From Parabacteroides massiliensis (GTDB lineage Bacteria; Bacteroidota; Bacteroidia; Bacteroidales; Tannerellaceae), in the NCBI RefSeq assembly GCF_900155425.1, contig NZ_LT700190.1:414493-478492 (forward strand): a stretch of DNA of 64,000 nucleotides, read 5' to 3'. Below the pieces are notes generated by a model. It was not told where the DNA came from and searched no databases. It saw only the letters and a list, made by a program, of their open reading frames with translations. Both the position numbers and the translations under genes were made by a program. Shown here piece by piece: positions 7,095 through 15,590 of this stretch (positions are counted from its first letter, which is position 1; each line of letters opens with the position of its first letter).

Positions 7095-9842
7095 ATGAAT
7101 AGAGGCTCTGAATGGCGAATTTGGGATTTACATGTTCATACTCCATTTTCGCTTGAACATAACTACAAATGCAATCCCGGAGAAGATGTTTGGGATAAAT
7201 ATATTGATGCCTTAGAACACCTTCCTACTGATATAAAAGTTTTGGGAATTAATGACTATCTTTTTATTGATGGTTATCGTAAAGTACTTGAGTATAGAGA
7301 ACAAGGCAGATTGCAAAATATTGAATTAGTTTTACCGGTTGTTGAATTTAGGTTGGCAAAATTTTGTGGTAATGAAAAATTCAAAAGAATAAATTATCAT
7401 ATTATCTTCTCTAATGAATTAACTCCAGATCAGATTCAACAGCAATTTCTTAATGCCCTTACCGCACATTATACTTTAAGTCCTGATTGTAATCAGCAAT
7501 GGGGTGGCGTTGTCACAAAAGAAAGTTTAGAAGAATTAGGTAATAAGATAATAAATTCAGTACCAGAAGAAAAAAGGAGTCAGTATTCATCACCTTTAAA
7601 AGAGGGATTCAATAACTTGAATCTTGAACTTTCAGTAATAATGAATCCGTTAAATAATGCTAATCATATATTTGATGGTAAGTTTATTACAGCGATAGGT
7701 AAAACGGAATGGGATGATTTTAAATGGGATGATAATTCTATTGCCGAGAAAAAAAGTATAATTAATGGTGCTGATGTCGTTTTTACGGCGGCACAGGACA
7801 TTGATAAATACAACAAATCCAAGAAAAAATTGCATGAACAAAAGGTTAATGAATTATTATTGGATTGTAGCGATGCACACTGTTTCTCTGATAATATTGC
7901 AATTAAAGATAGATTAGGAAATTGCAAGACATGGATAAAAGCAGATACAACATTTGAAGGTTTAAAACAGATATTGTTTGAGCCGGAAGATCGAGTTCGT
8001 GTTCAATCAACAAAGCCTGATGAAAAAAACATATATCAAGTTATTGATAGTGTAACTTTAGATGAAGAAGGTTTTTGGCATGGGACAATCCTTCTTAATC
8101 CGAATTTAAACACCATCGTAGGAGGACGTTCTACCGGTAAATCTTCTTTACTTAAAGCTATTGCTGCAAAACATGGGAATAAAGAAGTTGATAAAGATGA
8201 TTTCATAAGACAACATTTGGATGGTATTACTATTCGTTGGCAAGATGGGAATGATCAACTTGGTCGAGAGATTGAATATTTCCGTCAGAGCTATATGCAT
8301 GATATTGCATTCGATTCCGATAAGACAAATAAAATTGTGGAGAATATAATACAATCTAAAGACGAAACGGGTGTATTAAGGAAGTATTATGAACATTTGA
8401 CGGATTTATCTAAGGCTATTTCAGAAGGAGTATTTTCAGTTTTCCAAATGCAGAAAGAAATAAACTCTTTAAAAAAGTCTTTATCTGAAAAAGGAAAAAG
8501 GGAAGGTGTCAATCAACAATTAAGTTTATTAAAAGCAAAAGTTGCTGATTTGCAAAAAGGTGCAGAATTAACTCCCGAAGAAAGATTGGCATTAGATGCA
8601 TCAATAAAACAAGTTCAAGAGAAGAAAAAATTGATTGCATATGCAGAACAAGATTTATTAATATTTGAAAAAATACTAATATCCACTCCATTTGATGCTT
8701 CGTATGAGGAAAAATGTCAATTTGGGGGTATGCAGTTCGGCTTAAATCAATCTGAAACATATAGATTATTTAATGAACTGAGAATCAAGACTGAAACAGA
8801 ATGGAATAAAATAATCACCCAGCTTAAAAATAATACAATAAAAGCGAAAGAACAATTATCATCTGAAATACAAACTATCATAAGCTCAGAAATTTATAAA
8901 AAAGGAATCCGCATATTTGAGGAAAATAAAGAACTCAAAGATTTAAATACTAAAATCCAAGAAGAAGAAAAGACTCTTGCTGCTATTGATATGATGCAGA
9001 GTAAAATTGATAAAATTTTACAACAACAAAACAACTCAATTTTACAAATAATCAATGCTCATTGTTCTTTTAAGAAAAGTGCAAACCAAGTTTCAGAACA
9101 ACTGTCAATTTCGTATGACGGTCTTGATATTCATATAGATATTAATTTCCATAAAAAGGATTTACAGGATTTTTTGGAAACCAGGCTTAATCAAAGAGGG
9201 TATGAACGACAAGGATATTTGCAAGAGTTGCTAAATAATTATGATGATAATAATGAAAGCAATAGCAACGCCTTTTTGAAAGACTTGCTAACAGGTGATG
9301 TTCTGTTAAAGAATGGATATGATGCACAAAATGTTGCTGTAGAATTTTTATCACGGAACTGGTATAGCCTTAATTATGGCATAACGTATCAGGCTGATAC
9401 TTTCGCCAATATGTCAGAAGGGAAGCAAGCTTTTGTTATTTTGAAATTACTTTTAGATTTTAGCGACAAAAGATGTCCGATACTTATAGATCAACCTGAA
9501 GATAGTTTAGACAATCGTGCCATATATAACGAATTGGTAGCATATATTAAACGCAAAAAACGAGAGCGTCAGATAATATTGGTAACACACAATTCAAATG
9601 TTGTAGTTAGTGCAGATGCAGAGAATGTAATTGTTGCCAATCAAAATGGTACTGATTCCCCAAATTGGGGCGGTTTTAAATTTCAATATATTCATGGAGC
9701 ATTAGAGAACACTAAATGCAAAGATAAAACAGATTCACAAATATTATCTTCTCAAGGAATACGAGAACATATTTGTGATATTTTGGAAGGTGGACGCGAA
9801 GCCTTTAAAAAGCGTGAACAAAAATACGGATTTAGGAGGTGA
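7095..9842 (+). CDS. trlF: TrlF-family PHP-domain/SMC-like ATPase, candidate defence protein
   Basis: 915 residues. The N-terminus begins with a PHP-type metal-binding motif, WDLHVHTPFS (residues 10-19), in a region of about 300 residues that could be a phosphoesterase or nuclease. An ABC/SMC-type ATPase follows: Walker A GGRSTGKSS (343-351), a long charged coiled-coil middle (about 430-690), a signature-like NMSEGKQAF (about 772), Walker B CPILIDQPEDSLDN (about 794-807) and a switch histidine in LVTHNSN (about 830). All ATPase motifs are intact. This is the layout of the TrlF family. Related PHP- or nuclease-linked SMC-like ATPases occur in defence islands, so a nucleic-acid-damage or anti-phage role is likely but inferred. 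The gene is AT-rich compared with its surroundings, is a single-gene unit with its own promoter and terminators, and lies in a graveyard of mobile DNA, which fits horizontal transfer. Confidence 0.88.
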   Translation: MNRGSEWRIWDLHVHTPFSLEHNYKCNPGEDVWDKYIDALEHLPTDIKVLGINDYLFIDGYRKVLEYREQGRLQNIELVLPVVEFRLAKFCGNEKFKRINYHIIFSNELTPDQIQQQFLNALTAHYTLSPDCNQQWGGVVTKESLEELGNKIINSVPEEKRSQYSSPLKEGFNNLNLELSVIMNPLNNANHIFDGKFITAIGKTEWDDFKWDDNSIAEKKSIINGADVVFTAAQDIDKYNKSKKKLHEQKVNELLLDCSDAHCFSDNIAIKDRLGNCKTWIKADTTFEGLKQILFEPEDRVRVQSTKPDEKNIYQVIDSVTLDEEGFWHGTILLNPNLNTIVGGRSTGKSSLLKAIAAKHGNKEVDKDDFIRQHLDGITIRWQDGNDQLGREIEYFRQSYMHDIAFDSDKTNKIVENIIQSKDETGVLRKYYEHLTDLSKAISEGVFSVFQMQKEINSLKKSLSEKGKREGVNQQLSLLKAKVADLQKGAELTPEERLALDASIKQVQEKKKLIAYAEQDLLIFEKILISTPFDASYEEKCQFGGMQFGLNQSETYRLFNELRIKTETEWNKIITQLKNNTIKAKEQLSSEIQTIISSEIYKKGIRIFEENKELKDLNTKIQEEEKTLAAIDMMQSKIDKILQQQNNSILQIINAHCSFKKSANQVSEQLSISYDGLDIHIDINFHKKDLQDFLETRLNQRGYERQGYLQELLNNYDDNNESNSNAFLKDLLTGDVLLKNGYDAQNVAVEFLSRNWYSLNYGITYQADTFANMSEGKQAFVILKLLLDFSDKRCPILIDQPEDSLDNRAIYNELVAYIKRKKRERQIILVTHNSNVVVSADAENVIVANQNGTDSPNWGGFKFQYIHGALENTKCKDKTDSQILSSQGIREHICDILEGGREAFKKREQKYGFRR

Positions 9843-9875
9843 GTGCAATCAAGATATATGTATACTCTTCCATAT

Positions 9876-9909
9876 AAACTCCGATGAAGTTGCGGCTTCA
9901 TCGGAGTTT
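9876..9909. terminator. Bidirectional terminator after trlF
   Basis: AAACTCCGATGAAG (9876-9889) and CTTCATCGGAGTTT (9896-9909) form a perfect 14-bp stem with a 6-nt loop. It separates trlF from the convergent 66-aa gene. Confidence 0.85.
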
Positions 9910-9929
9910 CCGTTTTCATACATTCGAGA

Positions 9930-10130
9930 TTATTCTTTGCCAACGCCATTTCTGCAATATTCTATAATACCGGGTGAAAATCCCATGTCACCGATTGCGA
10001 TATGCTGGATATACTCCACATATTCCTGACCTTGAAAATTACTGCTCGTGAGGTTTCTGAAAATCATTTTCATGCCTATTCCGTCATCACTATACAAGAT
10101 GATTTCTCCGTTCTGTCTGATTGCTTCCAT
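9930..10130 (-). CDS. Small hypothetical protein, 66 aa
   Basis: A complete frame (MEAIRQNGEIILYSDDGIGM...NGVGKE) with mixed hydrophobic and charged residues and no signal or membrane segment. It starts 118 bp after the 104-aa conjugative-element gene on the same strand, beyond a hairpin, and ends 21 bp from the trlF terminator. The upstream DNA (TTTTTTATC before ATG) is AT-rich, as is usual for Bacteroidetes starts. I do not recognise the family. The residue content is protein-like, but coding status is only moderately supported. Confidence 0.5.
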   Translation of the reverse strand: MEAIRQNGEIILYSDDGIGMKMIFRNLTSSNFQGQEYVEYIQHIAIGDMGFSPGIIEYCRNGVGKE

Positions 10131-10184
10131 GATAAAAAATTGTTTTTGTGAATACTATCGAAGATTGGGACAAAGGTTTCTTTG

Positions 10185-10241
10185 CTACTTTCTTTGTCCG
10201 CCATCATGCTCACTGAAAGAAAGTAGGCGGCTTTCGCCGCC
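10185..10241 (-). terminator. Compound hairpin after the PcfJ/PcfK operon
   Basis: GGCGGC-TTTC-GCCGCC (10226-10241; a GAAA tetraloop on the minus strand) is followed, in the minus direction, by TACTTTCTTT. A second, overlapping 11-bp inverted repeat pairs CTACTTTCTTT (10185-10195) with AAAGAAAGTAG (10216-10226). Its place just after the last operon gene suggests a terminator or attenuator before the 66-aa gene. Confidence 0.55.
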
Positions 10242-10247
10242 CCTCGC

Positions 10248-10562
10248 TCAAAAACGGGTGTAAAGCCCCGTCACCATCGTGAACATTTCCTCCAGCATAT
10301 CGCAATATATCCCCTCGTGCGATTCAATGTCCTTCGTCTTACACTCGAATGTCTTTTTGCTGAACGTCCTGCGGTAGAAACGCATATTGTAGAGGTCTGC
10401 CCCTGCATCATAGATGATGTCAAGACGGTTGGCACTCGTCTTGTTCCTCGCAAGGCTCATGCGTAAGCCGTTGCCCATGTCTATGAAGTCTTTGCTTCCC
10501 GTCATGGCGGCAAAGCGTCTGCCACCTATCTGTTCCAAAATTGTCTTTGCTATCATATTCAT
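10248..10562 (-). CDS. Conjugative-element hypothetical protein, 104 aa
   Basis: The preferred start is the ATG at 10562 (MNMIAKTILEQIGGRRFAAM), which has an AAAGAAGA purine tract before it; 12 upstream codons in the same frame are poorly protein-like. The text GGRRFAAMTGSKDFIDMGNG, RMSLARNKTSANRL and NMRFYRRTFSKKTFECK is a familiar small-protein type from CTnDOT-like integrative elements, where it accompanies DUF3873 and PcfJ genes. Its function is unknown. It is last in the seven-gene minus-strand operon; a hairpin follows. Confidence 0.72.
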   Translation of the reverse strand: MNMIAKTILEQIGGRRFAAMTGSKDFIDMGNGLRMSLARNKTSANRLDIIYDAGADLYNMRFYRRTFSKKTFECKTKDIESHEGIYCDMLEEMFTMVTGLYTRF

Positions 10563-10609
10563 TCTTCTTTGGGTGTTATGTTTAGGCGGTGCGGACACCG
10601 CCTAAACGC

Positions 10610-10858
10610 TCAATATTCTGTTTTCTCGGCTATTGGTGTGTTCCGTTCCAACCATGTTTTCACACACTCCATATTGTACTCGCTCGTTATGACTGCCGTA
10701 TGGCTGTCAATGGCGGTAAACCGACTGCTCTCATAGTCCTCTACCCATCCTTTAAGCGTATCCACTCCCCACGCTTCGGCATCGTCAAAGATGCCGTCCA
10801 ATTCCGCGATAGGTTTGCTGAACTTTACTATCAGCGTTTGGTAGCCTGCTGCGTTCAT
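10610..10858 (-). CDS. Conjugative-element hypothetical protein, 82 aa
   Basis: The start ATG at 10858 (MNAAGYQTLIVKFSKPIAEL) overlaps the stop of the DUF3873 gene by 4 bp (ATGA), which decides the start against a longer frame. The protein is small and soluble, with a central DGIFDDAEAWGVDTLKGWVEDYE that looks helical and acidic. No function is known to me. The coupling to the DUF3873 gene and its operon position match CTnDOT-like elements. Confidence 0.7.
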   Translation of the reverse strand: MNAAGYQTLIVKFSKPIAELDGIFDDAEAWGVDTLKGWVEDYESSRFTAIDSHTAVITSEYNMECVKTWLERNTPIAEKTEY

Positions 10859-11085
10859 TGCTTGCCCTCCTTTCCTTCCTTTGCCGTCAGCCACTTGTCC
10901 CGTGTGGCTCGGCACTCCTCCAACGTGGGTTTGACACAAGAGAACAATTCTCCGTCCGTGTGGCGGTAGTCGTACTGCACAAGTGTCCGCTTGCGCCTGC
11001 CGATACCCGTTTGGAATTTCTCGTACTTCTCCGTACCTGCCTCTGTGCAGGTGCTTACTCCGTTGATGGTCATTCGTGTACTCAT
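10855..11085 (-). CDS. DUF3873 family protein
   Basis: 76 residues beginning MSTRMTINGVSTCTEAGTEK, then QTGIGRRKRTLVQYDYRHTDGELFSC and an acidic/lysine-rich tail. This is the DUF3873 family, a short protein found almost only in Bacteroidales conjugative elements; its function is unknown. It is coupled to the 82-aa gene by a 4-bp overlap and lies 19 bp after the 85-aa gene. Confidence 0.82.
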   Translation of the reverse strand: MSTRMTINGVSTCTEAGTEKYEKFQTGIGRRKRTLVQYDYRHTDGELFSCVKPTLEECRATRDKWLTAKEGKEGKQ

Positions 11086-11104
11086 AATCGTTGTTTTTAG
11101 AAGG

Positions 11105-11362
11105 TTAGAAATGTACTGACAACACTCTGTTTTGCATCACCATTTCGGGGTTACTCGTGTAACGTTGGTGCAGGTAGAAATGGTGTGAGCCGAAGCCGTA
11201 ATGAAAATACTTGTCAAGTTCGTTCTTTTCGGCGAAGTCCTTTACACTTGCCCTTAACTGCTCCTCACTCTGACAAAAAGTGAGGAGGTTCATAAACTCA
11301 AGGAATATCGTGGGGATTTTATCGTCCCACAAGCAAACCATGCTTTCAAATCTTACTTCCAT
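11105..11362 (-). CDS. Conjugative-element hypothetical protein, 85 aa
   Basis: MEVRFESMVCLWDDKIPTIF...NRVLSVHF; a soluble, aromatic-rich small protein with no recognisable motif. It lies 24 bp downstream of the PcfJ-like gene and upstream of DUF3873 in one operon. Small proteins in this slot occur in CTnDOT-like elements. I cannot give a function. Confidence 0.65.
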   Translation of the reverse strand: MEVRFESMVCLWDDKIPTIFLEFMNLLTFCQSEEQLRASVKDFAEKNELDKYFHYGFGSHHFYLHQRYTSNPEMVMQNRVLSVHF

Positions 11363-11386
11363 ATTATTCTGTATTATAGGTTGATA

Positions 11387-12670
11387 TTATGCTGCGTTCA
11401 TACGCTGACGGATAAGTTCGGTATTGTCCTCCACAAGCCGGATGATGCGGTCGTGGTACTCGGTATTGGAATTGCATACCCCTCTGCTCTGTACCACTTT
11501 CAGCGTTTTCAGTGACACTTCTATCGTTTCAATCCGTTTGCCGTCAATGGTGGCGGATAGGATAAGGGAGTTTGCCTTGTTGTGATAACCGCCCACACAA
11601 TGGTGCATTATCCGTCCTTCCTCCACCATTTCCTCCACGCTCTCTATGACCTTGATGCAGATAAGGCTGTCGGAGAACACAAGTCCGAAGAAGATGCCTT
11701 TGGCTTTCAGATAGTTCTTCTCGTCCTCAATTGCCTTTTGCCGTTGCTGTTCCGTCCGCTCACGCTCCCTTTGCAGGTTGCGTTTTCTCACCAACTTGTC
11801 GTGTTCCGCTTTGAGGTCGGCAGGGCAGACGTATTTCGGGCTGTTCGTGTCCTTACCCAAATGACGCAGGAGGTCTATGGTGTCGCACCATACGGAGCCG
11901 TCCGAAATGGTGTAGCCGTTACGGATGCAAATCTTGACGGATGCCCAATATCGCCCCATATCAAAGGAACTACGGATATAGTGGCGCAACATGGCGTATT
12001 GCCCTGCTTTCAAGAGTGTTTCGGCTCGGCTGTCAGAAAGGATAGCCGTGAAAAGTTCATGCGGCAGTGTGTTGTGATAGTCCCCGTTGAAGCCGTTGCG
12101 TTTCAATTCGGGGATGAAACGCTGTCGGGGATAGGTACACATAGGTGCTATATCGTATGCGTGAAGTCTGTTGTTCTTGCGTACCTCCATGTCGCTGTAT
12201 TCAGACCATTGGTCGTAATACAACATTGACATACCACGCAGTCGGGCAACGGTCGTTGTCTTTCCATCGGGTGAAATCCACCTCTGCACCACTTCATAAA
12301 TGGAATACTCGGCTGCTTGCCCTGCCTTGTATCGGGACTTGACGAAGAAGAAGCGTATCACTTGGTATTGCTTGCTGGTGGTGACGATGGAGAAGTACTC
12401 ATTCTCGCTGAGAACGCTCTTTCGGGTGCGCAACGCTTCCAACTGCATACCGCAATGGGGGCAGGTACATCCGCAAAGGGTGTCCGCAAGGTCGTGGTCG
12501 CTCTTCCACGAATGTCCGCACTCAGTGCAGATGTTCGTGCCGTCCGCTCTCTTGATTGCGTAATGCTTGAAGCAATGAAGGAAAGCGTATGCCTTTTGCG
12601 TGGCGGTCAATCTCGGTAGTCGCTTGCTCAGATGTGCGACTTCCTGCTGTATGCGTGTTCTCGGTTTCAT
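11387..12670 (-). CDS. PcfJ-like protein
   Basis: 427 residues. A double zinc-ribbon-like cluster near residues 48-76 (CTECGHSW...LCGCTCPHCG) is followed by a long mixed domain and the C-terminal PcfJ core: FSDSLICIKVIESVEEMVEEGRIMHHCVGGY and LKVVQSRGVCNSNTEYHDRI. The C-terminal HHCVGGY block with a conserved RG..N motif is characteristic of PcfJ proteins. The family is named after an enterococcal pheromone-responsive plasmid gene; its molecular role in conjugation is not settled. The start overlaps the PcfK-like stop by 4 bp, so translation is coupled. Confidence 0.87.
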   Translation of the reverse strand: MKPRTRIQQEVAHLSKRLPRLTATQKAYAFLHCFKHYAIKRADGTNICTECGHSWKSDHDLADTLCGCTCPHCGMQLEALRTRKSVLSENEYFSIVTTSKQYQVIRFFFVKSRYKAGQAAEYSIYEVVQRWISPDGKTTTVARLRGMSMLYYDQWSEYSDMEVRKNNRLHAYDIAPMCTYPRQRFIPELKRNGFNGDYHNTLPHELFTAILSDSRAETLLKAGQYAMLRHYIRSSFDMGRYWASVKICIRNGYTISDGSVWCDTIDLLRHLGKDTNSPKYVCPADLKAEHDKLVRKRNLQRERERTEQQRQKAIEDEKNYLKAKGIFFGLVFSDSLICIKVIESVEEMVEEGRIMHHCVGGYHNKANSLILSATIDGKRIETIEVSLKTLKVVQSRGVCNSNTEYHDRIIRLVEDNTELIRQRMNAA

Positions 12671-13095
12671 AAGCCTAAATCAAATAATGAGGGTTGTTGT
12701 ACTTCTTGGGTGGTCGCTTTGGTGGCGGTTCTCGGCTTGTTGCGGTTCTGCAACTTGCGGACTTCCTCGTCTTGGTATTGTCGGATAGCGTTCTGCCGTG
12801 CCTCCGCCTTTTCCTCTGCGGTGAGTTCCACCACATGGTTCACGGCTATCTGACACTGGATAGGCTTGCCCACCTCTATCTCGTTCTCGTCATAGTAGTG
12901 TACGGCTTGTCCGTATATCTCCCCGTCCGTGAAGCCGTTGCAACCGCTTTTCTGCACATAGTTCAGAATGTAGGTCACGCAATCGTCTATGTTTTTGGCA
13001 GGGTTGCGGTAGTTCTTGGCAAAGAGCACATCTTCCGCTGCACGTTGCTCCAAATACATCTGTATCGTTCTCTTGAAATGGTCTGTCGTTTTCAT
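12667..13095 (-). CDS. PcfK-like protein
   Basis: 142 residues: MKTTDHFKRTIQMYLEQRA, a central region KNIDDCVTYILNYVQKSGCNGFTDGEIYGQAVHYYDE, and a basic C-terminus ending PSLFDLGL. These are hallmarks of the PcfK-like family, which always neighbours PcfJ. The C-terminal SLFDLxL is a possible clamp-binding-type peptide (QxLFxL-like), which would be in keeping with a replication or transfer role; that point is inference. It is coupled to pcfJ by a 4-bp overlap. Confidence 0.87.
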   Translation of the reverse strand: MKTTDHFKRTIQMYLEQRAAEDVLFAKNYRNPAKNIDDCVTYILNYVQKSGCNGFTDGEIYGQAVHYYDENEIEVGKPIQCQIAVNHVVELTAEEKAEARQNAIRQYQDEEVRKLQNRNKPRTATKATTQEVQQPSLFDLGL

Positions 13096-13111
13096 ATCGC
13101 TATCGGTAAGA

Positions 13112-13327
13112 TTAAAGGGTGAATAACCAAAGGATGAAGCCGAAGAAGGCGATAGTGGAAAAGATTGCCACGATTATGCCTATCGCCACTCGGAACATTC
13201 CGTTTACTATCTCTCTGACGATACCCCAAAGGATGCCGAACACCCAAAGGGCGGTGCGCATGATTAGGGCGCATATCGCAAGCCCTATGTATTGCGCCAC
13301 TTGTCTGAAGTCTGCCGTTGCTGTCAT
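13112..13327 (-). CDS. Small two-helix membrane protein of the conjugative module
   Basis: 71 residues, with two hydrophobic helices at about 14-38 (IGLAICALIMRTALWVFGIL) and 48-70 (IGIIVAIFSTIAFFGFILWL). It is first in the operon, 16 bp before the PcfK-like gene. Such short inner-membrane proteins are common in conjugative operons; a specific function is unknown. The promoter should lie just upstream in the 1.7-kb gene-free region. Confidence 0.72.
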   Translation of the reverse strand: MTATADFRQVAQYIGLAICALIMRTALWVFGILWGIVREIVNGMFRVAIGIIVAIFSTIAFFGFILWLFTL

Positions 13328-13755
13328 ATCTTTGCTGTTTTTGATTTTTTGTTTTTAATGCGGATTCAAGAGCTGAGGGAGTTGAGTTTCAAACTATCTT
13401 ATCTGCCTCTCGTTTATCCGACATTTTTTTTAATGCGTCTTTCTGTCGCATCGGTCGTTTTCGTTTCGGGTGCTTAAAAAGGTAGGGATTAGGGAATGCA
13501 AGGTTTTTCGGGGAAAATACTACCCGCAGGGCTGGAGATTTTTCCCGAAAACAGGAGGCTTGACCTTGCTTTCCCGTCAAATCCCGGAGTTACCTTTGCG
13601 CCCAGAACGGAAATGACTGCCTGATGCGACCCACTGAAAGGCGCGAAAATGGAGGTAAACGGAAGTAGAGGCAGATTAGACAGAAAACTTCAAAAGAGAA
13701 ATCCGTGAAAACTGGAAGCCCCCAACAAAAAAAGAACATAGCCGGTAGCGTGAAA

Positions 13756-13845
13756 CCGGGCAAACCATCTGCAAGGAAGTATGGTTTTATCTGTCTGGCC
13801 AGACGTGTCGGGGCGGGCAGATAAAATCATTCTTCCCGGTTTGCC
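13756..13845. repeat. Three-layer palindromic block, candidate oriT or control element
   Basis: Outer arms GGCAAACC (within 13756-13766) and GGTTTGCC (13838-13845), middle arms TTTTATCTG (13785-13793) and CAGATAAAA (13818-13826), and an inner perfect palindrome GTCTGGCCAGAC (13793-13804) nest within 90 bp. Nested repeats of this kind are typical of relaxase recognition sites but also of regulatory RNA. No relaxase gene remains in the window. Confidence 0.4.
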
Positions 13846-13965
13846 TGCTGTGGGTGACGGCTTGTTCCATTTATGGACAAGCGGTCATACACGGCTTTCC
13901 GCTTCCGGCTCAAAAGAACAGCGAAAAAGAAAAATCATCTGAAAAGCCGTAAAAGCACCTCTCTG

Positions 13966-14050
13966 GCATAAGCACAAAAGAAATGGGTCTTGCCTCATCA
14001 GTCTAAACTGTTGCTTAGGCGTGAGGCAAAGCCCTTTTCTCCGCTTATGC
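13966..14050. repeat. Long imperfect stem-loop
   Basis: GCATAAGC (13966-13973) pairs with GCTTATGC (14043-14050), and inside it GGGTCTTGCCTCA (13985-13997) pairs with TGAGGCAAAGCCC (14022-14034) with two mismatches. The whole forms a stem-loop of about 85 bases next to the palindromic block at 13756. Confidence 0.45.
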
Positions 14051-15003
14051 AGTAGTCGGCACACGTTCGTTCAAAATCCTTTTGGGCGATGGTGTGCCGA
14101 CGAATAAAACCGCTTTTACGAAAAAACTTGTATGAGATAGAAAAAAATCAGGGAGATTCATATCAAAATCTCCCGTTTTATTGTTACTTTTGCATACGAA
14201 GAGTTCTTTGAAGGTTACGCAACGCGCAGAAGAATAATGCAGCAGATAACTAACCAAATCGTAACCTATTACTATCATGAGCGATTAACATACGCTCATT
14301 TCCAATAAAATACACTCTTTTCGTAACTTCGTCCTGCAAATATACAAAACTCGCTCACATACGGATAACTTTGGAGAAAATAATGTAAAATGCTGATTGC
14401 AAAAAGGGATATGTCGTTTTGTACCACATTCTTCCGCAGAGAGCTTTTAGCAGGTTTTAGGTAGAGGTAGGAGGACAAATCGCTACTTATCCGTCGCCTT
14501 TTCGGGATTGGAAAAGAGGCTTGAAAAACAGCTTTCGTCTTTCATTGATTATCCCGTTTACCACCGCAAAGAGCGCTGTTTTTCCCATGTCTGCTGACGC
14601 AAACTTAGTCATATTTTTCTGTATCAGAAAAAAATACAAGCTTTGTTTGCAAGCAGAGGGATCTTATTCTACGTTCCGCTATATTTTTCATGCCGTTCAT
14701 TTGCTCTGCATATAATAATTTTGCAAACAAAGGAATTGGTTATGAATCAGGCAAATGTAAAGGTGTCGTTCTACCTAGGGTATCACCAACATTTACTACA
14801 AATGCTACTATTTAACATAAGTAAATATCTATATCGCATTTTTTACATTTGCGATAATTTCCAAAAACGAAGGTTAAAGAAAATATCTTATTTTTGTTTT
14901 GAGATTATCCTAAAATAGCATATCTTTATTCCCAAAACTATTGTTTAAAACAAATTCCCTTTATTCGTGAGAAACTACGATTTTGGGATTTATATACACA
15001 TTT

Positions 15004-15557
15004 ATGAAAATAGGATATGCACGTGTTAGTACAAATGACCAAAATTTGGATAGGCAATTAGATCAATTGTCCGAATATGATTGTGAGCGTATATTTATGG
15101 AAAAAATTACAGGCTCAAAAAAGGAAAGACCTGAGCTGGATCGAATGATAGATATGCTTAGAACTGGTGACACTGTGGTAATAACGGAATTGACTCGATT
15201 AGGACGCTCTGTAAAAGACTTGTTTGGGATAGTTGAAATAATTCACTCCAAACATGCAGATATAAAATCTCTTAAAGAGCCATGGCTTGACACAACAACA
15301 CCGCAAAGGAAACTATTGTTTACAATATTTGCCGGAATAAGTCAATTTGACCGTGATATAATCCGCCAAAGAACAATGGAAGGCCTATCAAGCGCAAGAG
15401 CAAGAGGAAGAAAAGGCGGACGCCCCAAACGACCCAACAAAAAATAGAACTTGCATTAAAGATGTATGATAGTAAGGATTACTTAATTTCTGAAATAGAA
15501 CAGGCTACAAGTGTAAGTAAAAGCTCTTTGTATCGATATTTGAAAAATAGAACATAA
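15004..15557 (+). CDS. Serine resolvase/invertase, frame interrupted at A6
   Basis: The ATG at 15004 gives MKIGYARVSTNDQNLDRQLD with the catalytic Ser9 of small serine recombinases, followed by the resolvase core (ITGSKKERPELDRMIDMLR, ELTRLGRSVKDLF, GISQFDRDIIRQRTMEGL, GRKGGRPK). The zero frame stops at 15447 after 147 codons, directly after AAC-AAA-AAA. Slipping back one base on the six A gives KKIELALKMYDSKDYLISEI and then TSVSKSSLYRYLKNRT-stop at 15557. That is exactly the C-terminal Hin-type helix-turn-helix expected for this family. The joined product would be 184 residues, the normal length. Either one A has been lost, giving a pseudogene, or -1 frameshifting makes the full protein. Its target site is unknown. 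Confidence 0.8.
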
Positions 15558-15590
15558 TCTTATAAGTTAGATTTAATAAAATAGTACGTC

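Larger units (their letters stand above)
13328..15003. other. 1.7-kb gene-free region with nested inverted repeats
   Basis: No reading frame here looks like a protein. Visible structure: a palindromic block at 13756-13845, a second at 13966-14050, a 10-bp inverted repeat GTCGGCACAC/GTGTGCCGAC (14055-14064 and 14092-14101), a TACCTTTG box at 13591, a TACTTTTG box at 14185-14192 followed by an inverted repeat AGGTTACG/CGTAACCT (14212-14219, 14260-14267), and a hairpin ATGAGCG/CGCTCAT near 14277-14298. The remainder up to the resolvase is AT-rich and I see nothing in it. The position beside the conjugative operon suggests a cis-acting transfer or control region. Confidence 0.5.

Noticed and set aside
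14045..14918. Several short frames on both strands in the gene-free region
   Set aside because: AT-driven composition, mutual overlap and coverage of inverted repeats; no motif or plausible start site.
9930..15003. Possible integrase attachment core, such as TTACCTTTGC near 13590
   Set aside because: It also equals a Bacteroidetes -7 promoter box, and no paired repeat at the other element end is visible.
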